Positions 61,208-64,000 of a stretch of 64,000 nucleotides of DNA are shown here, in pieces; within the stretch, counting starts at the first letter, position 1, and each line of letters starts with the position of its first letter. The stretch is from Micromonospora sp. CB01531 (GTDB lineage: Bacteria > Actinomycetota > Actinomycetes > Mycobacteriales > Micromonosporaceae): the NCBI RefSeq assembly GCF_001905095.1, contig NZ_LWLS01000083.1, positions 1 to 64,000 of the forward strand, read 5' to 3'. Under the pieces are notes generated by a model that saw only the letters and a list, made by a program, of their open reading frames with translations, was not told the DNA's origin and made no database searches. Position numbers and translations under genes: made by a program.

Positions 61208-61975
61208 TCAGTCGGTGATCGGCCCGAGCACGGGCCGCTTGGCGGAGACGAAGTCGCCGGAGGAGCGGCCGGTCAACCGGCGCTTGATCCACGGCGCCAG
61301 ATGCTGGCCGGCCCAACGCAGGTCGGCGGCGCGGGCGGCGAGCCACGGGGTCGGCGCGGGGTGCGGTGGCACCAGCAGCCACTTCTCGTCGCAGCCCACC
61401 CCGAGGGCGGTGAGCACCTGCCCGGCGACCCGCCGGTGCCCGGCCGCCGACAGGTGCAGCCGGTCGGTGCTCCACAGCATCGGGTTCAGGTAGGTGTCGT
61501 CGGCATACAGGTCGACCAGGATGGCGCCGTGCCGCTCGGCGACCTCGCCGACCACCCGATTGAGCAGGGCCACTCGGGGCGCCACGAGCCGCTGCCCGGG
61601 GAGCCGGGCCATCACGTCGGCGAACCGGAACAGGACCACGTCGGCGCCGCTGCCCCGCAGCTCGCCGATCACGGCGTCGAAGCGGGGGACGAAGGACTCC
61701 GCGTCGAAGGACCGGCGCAGCACGTCGTTGCCGCCGGCCGCGAAGCTGATCAGGTCGGGCTGCATGGCCAGCGCGGCCGGCACCTGCTCGGCGACGATGT
61801 TCGGGAACAGGCGGCCCCGGATGCCCAGGTTGGCGTACCCGAAGGCCGGGCCGGCCTCGGCGGCGAGCCGGGTGGCGACCAGGTCCGCCCAGCCCCGGTA
61901 CGTCCCGTCCGGATACGCGTCATCCATGCCCTCGGTGAAGCTGTCACCCACCGCCACGAAGCTGCGCCAGCGCAC
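61208..61975 (-). CDS. SGNH/GDSL hydrolase
   Basis: The 255-residue protein has the GDSL signature VAVGDSFTEGM (Ser12), GGND (Asn) and DRLHLSAAGH (Asp/His), complete for the SGNH family. No signal peptide is clear. Esterase activity on lipid or ester substrates is likely; specificity unknown. GTG 61975 is preferred because GGGGGGAC lies about 5 nt before it; ATG 61999 or 62005 are alternatives. Its stop is next to the start of the following gene. Confidence 0.85.
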   Translation of the reverse strand: MRWRSFVAVGDSFTEGMDDAYPDGTYRGWADLVATRLAAEAGPAFGYANLGIRGRLFPNIVAEQVPAALAMQPDLISFAAGGNDVLRRSFDAESFVPRFDAVIGELRGSGADVVLFRFADVMARLPGQRLVAPRVALLNRVVGEVAERHGAILVDLYADDTYLNPMLWSTDRLHLSAAGHRRVAGQVLTALGVGCDEKWLLVPPHPAPTPWLAARAADLRWAGQHLAPWIKRRLTGRSSGDFVSAKRPVLGPITD

Positions 61976-62205
61976 CTGTTGTCCCCCCGGCCATCGCATT
62001 TCCATCGGCGTCGGCCATTCTGGCACCGCAGCCGACCGGCAGGGGCGCCTGCCAGGTACGGACGTGGCGCTGCCCACGCCGCCGGTGGCCGGAACGGGGC
62101 AGAGAACCGCGCGCTCGGGCGGAAATAATGGCGCGCGACCCCAGTCGGGACGGCCCTTGAGTGAATGGGGACCCGACGCGTCGGACACGAGCGAGGACAC
62201 ACGCC

Positions 62206-63731
62206 ATGACCGAGGGACCGTCAGCCGTTCCCCCGCCGGGACGCCCCGGACCGTACGCCGCACCGCCCGCCGGGCCGCCCGGCCATCCGGCACCACCCGG
62301 CGCACCCGGGCCGTACGGGCAGCCGCCCTACCCGCCACCGAGCGGGTACGCTCCGCCGCCGGCACCACCGGCCCGGCGGTCCCGGCGCGGCCTGTGGATC
62401 GGGCTCGGCGCGGGGGTGCTGGCCCTGGCCCTGTGCGCCGGGGTGGGGGTGGTCGGGTTGGCGTCATACCTCCGGAACGACAGCCCGTCCACCTAGTTCG
62501 ACGACACGAACCCGATCCGGCAGACGAAGATCGAGTCCCTGCTGGCCGAGCACACCAGGGCGCTCACCGGCCGGGACGAGAAGGCGTTCGTCGCGCCGTT
62601 CGACCAGGCCGACAAGGACCTGGTCGCGGCGCAGACCAGCCTCTACCGCAACCTCAGCAAGCTGCCGCTGGCCGACGTCCGCTTCGCGTACCGCCACAAG
62701 GGCGAGTTCCGGCCGGTGGGCGGCGGCCACGAGGTCGATGTGACGGTGGCGTTCGTGCACCGGTTCGACGGCTTCGACGTCGGCCCGGTCGAGGAGTGGT
62801 ACCAGTGGACGATCGCCCAGGCCGGCCAGGACGCGCCGCTGAAGGTCACCCGGGCCGGGGGTGTTCCGGAGGAGCGCCGACGGGACGCGGTCACCCACTA
62901 CCCGGCACCGTGGGACAAGTGGCGGGACATCCACGTCGAGCGGACGCCGCACACGCTGCTGATCGTCGACGCGACGCTGCGAGCGGAGGCGCAACGGTAC
63001 GCCCCGATCGCCGAGCAGGCCGCGGCGGACGACCTGGCCGCCTGGCGGGCCGGCGGGGTGACCGGCGAGACGCCACCGGGCTTCGTCATCTCCCTGGTCA
63101 AGGGGCTGTCCGAGTTGGGTTCCCTCTACCGGACCACGAAGGAGACCCCCACCGAGTCCGGGATCGCGATCCCGGTGCCGCCGGAGGGGGTGCTCGACGG
63201 TGACGAGAACGACCCCGTCGTCGGGGCCACCCGGGTGGTGATCGACGTCCGCGACGAGTATCACTTCACGAAGGGCACCCGCGAACGGCAGCTGAACCTG
63301 TTCCGGCACGAGATCGGGCATGCCCTGGTCGGCAAGCTCACCGGCCGCGCCCCGGGATCCTCGCTCGTGGGCGAGCGGGAGAAGTGGGTGGTCGAGGGTT
63401 CGCGGAATACCTGGGCCACGGCCGGAAGCCCTGGTTGACCAGCGAGCGCACGGCCAACTCCCGGGCGGTGATCCGCCAGACCGGCTACCCGTCCTCGCTG
63501 CCGAGTGGCCCGGCATGGGACCTGAAGGGCCGGGTCGAGTACCACTACTGGTTGGGCCACTCGGCCATCGGCTTCCTGGTCGAGCGCTACGGGGAGCAGA
63601 AGATGTTCCAGCTCGTGGCCGAGCACTATCGCGGCACGGCAATTGACGCGGTGACCCAGGACGTCCTCGGCGCGTCGTCCGAGGAGTTCGAGCAGGCGTG
63701 GGCCGCCTACCTCAAGGCCGAGCTGCGTTGA
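62206..63731 (+). pseudogene. Disrupted membrane-anchored metallopeptidase-like protein (MA-clan pattern)
   Basis: ATG 62206 opens a frame with a Pro-rich head and one TM helix (GLWIGLGAGVLALALCAGVGVV). It is stopped by TAG at 62494-62496, but the same frame continues as FDDTNPIRQTKIESLL and carries the zinc motif HEIGH (63307-63321). Near 63398 the frame changes: the second half of the WVVEG(F)AEYLG motif, which holds the third zinc ligand Glu, is in the +2-shifted frame, consistent with one missing base. The third part then runs to TGA at 63731. Two lesions in one gene; it is inactive as read, or contains sequence errors. Family call is moderate. Confidence 0.7.
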
Positions 63732-63733
63732 AT

Positions 63734-63771
63734 GCCGAGCGGGCCGCCCTGGTGGGGGCGGCCCGCTCGGC
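63734..63771. terminator. Bidirectional terminator
   Basis: GCCGAGCGGGCCGCC (63734-63748) against GGCGGCCCGCTCGGC (63757-63771), a 15-bp perfect stem with an 8-nt loop. Confidence 0.88.
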
Positions 63772-63783
63772 GGTCAGGCATGC

Positions 63784-64000
63784 TCAGGGCGCGTAGGCCA
63801 GCAGCGTCAGCTGCTGCACCTCCTGGGGCTCCGCCACCTCGCCGATCTGCCGGAATCCGGGGTCCAGCACCACGATCCGGCTCGCCTGCCGCACCAGCAC
63901 CTTGCCGTCCGCCGCGAACTGGATGCTCTTGACCTCGCCGTTGACCGGCAGCTTGGCCGCCTTGCCGGTGGTGGTGTCGACCACCGCGAAACTGCCGTCG
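63784..64000 (-). CDS. C-terminal part of a beta-propeller-like protein (partial)
   Basis: Only the last 71 residues are in the window; the gene runs off the right edge. VDTTTGKAAKLPVNGEVKSI and ADGKVLVRQASRIVVLDPGF have the repeated strand-turn shape of TolB/WD40-type propellers. The family cannot be decided from this much sequence. Confidence 0.45.
   Translation of the reverse strand, partial: DGSFAVVDTTTGKAAKLPVNGEVKSIQFAADGKVLVRQASRIVVLDPGFRQIGEVAEPQEVQQLTLLAYAP

Noticed and set aside
62494..62496. Pyrrolysine reading of TAG
   Set aside because: TAG is also used as an ordinary stop in this window (for example after the GPP34 gene), and the same gene carries a frameshift, so decay or sequence error is simpler.

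Overview
The window is high-GC DNA from a mycelial actinobacterium. Several things point to the family Micromonosporaceae, probably Micromonospora or a close relative (inference from family knowledge; no search was run). These are the gene order of the cell-wall/kinase cluster, the frequent GTG starts, the c-di-AMP riboswitch in front of an NlpC/P60 hydrolase, the XRE/DUF397 pair and the tRNA-Leu(CAG). I see no CRISPR array, no rRNA and no intact transposon.

Layout. 1-1234: a decayed accessory edge, with a membrane-protein pseudogene interrupted by an in-frame TAG and a tyrosine-recombinase C-terminal remnant that abuts the 3' end of tRNA-Gly(CCC), the usual arrangement of an old integrated element. 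1479-7240: secreted M43 metalloprotease, flavin-type oxidase, dCTP deaminase, a riboswitch-controlled NlpC/P60 peptidoglycan hydrolase and a secreted amidase. 7479-12596: a very large membrane-anchored multicopper oxidase whose copper motifs are in permuted order, followed by a small membrane-anchored partner; a second NlpC/P60 gene follows. 13844-19233: two CNNM/CorC-type membrane proteins, a GOLPH3-like protein and an EtfD-type iron-sulfur membrane oxidoreductase. 19646-32818: the conserved actinobacterial cell-growth cluster (crgA, DUF881, class E sortase, a small membrane protein, a trpG/pabA-type amidotransferase, pknB, pknA, pbpA, rodA/ftsW, pstP, fhaB, fhaA). 33056-37210: tRNA-Leu(CAG), a sugar-nucleotide epimerase homologue coupled to a WecG/TagA glycosyltransferase, and a secreted subtilisin. 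37425-45628: small membrane, regulatory and PASTA proteins, including an XRE/DUF397 pair with short coupled upstream reading frames and a short leader peptide, then a glutamate-cysteine ligase-family enzyme. 45878-49894: divergent YceI/MarR and an XRE-NB-ARC-TPR regulator. 50078-56222: a branched-chain acyl-CoA degradation operon (acyl-CoA dehydrogenase, carboxylase beta, HMG-CoA lyase, biotin carboxylase) with a TetR regulator. Its internal gaps hold two copies of a long palindromic repeat. 56330-64000: MFS transporter, membrane proteins, membrane-bound alpha/beta hydrolase, rhodanese, GDSL hydrolase, a metallopeptidase-like pseudogene with two lesions and the end of a propeller-like gene.

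How parts work together. The acyl-CoA dehydrogenase passes electrons to ETF, which EtfD re-oxidises at the membrane. A GGTTACCC-centred site lies before etfD, before the carboxylase operon and before the TetR gene, so one regulator may link them (inference). PknA/PknB, PstP and the two FHA proteins form the Ser/Thr phosphorylation module for PbpA/RodA-type wall synthesis, with CrgA and DUF881 acting at division. The best candidates for something undescribed are the six-cupredoxin permuted oxidase with its partner, the palindromic intergenic repeats, and the tiny overlapping reading frames in front of two small regulatory or hypothetical genes.
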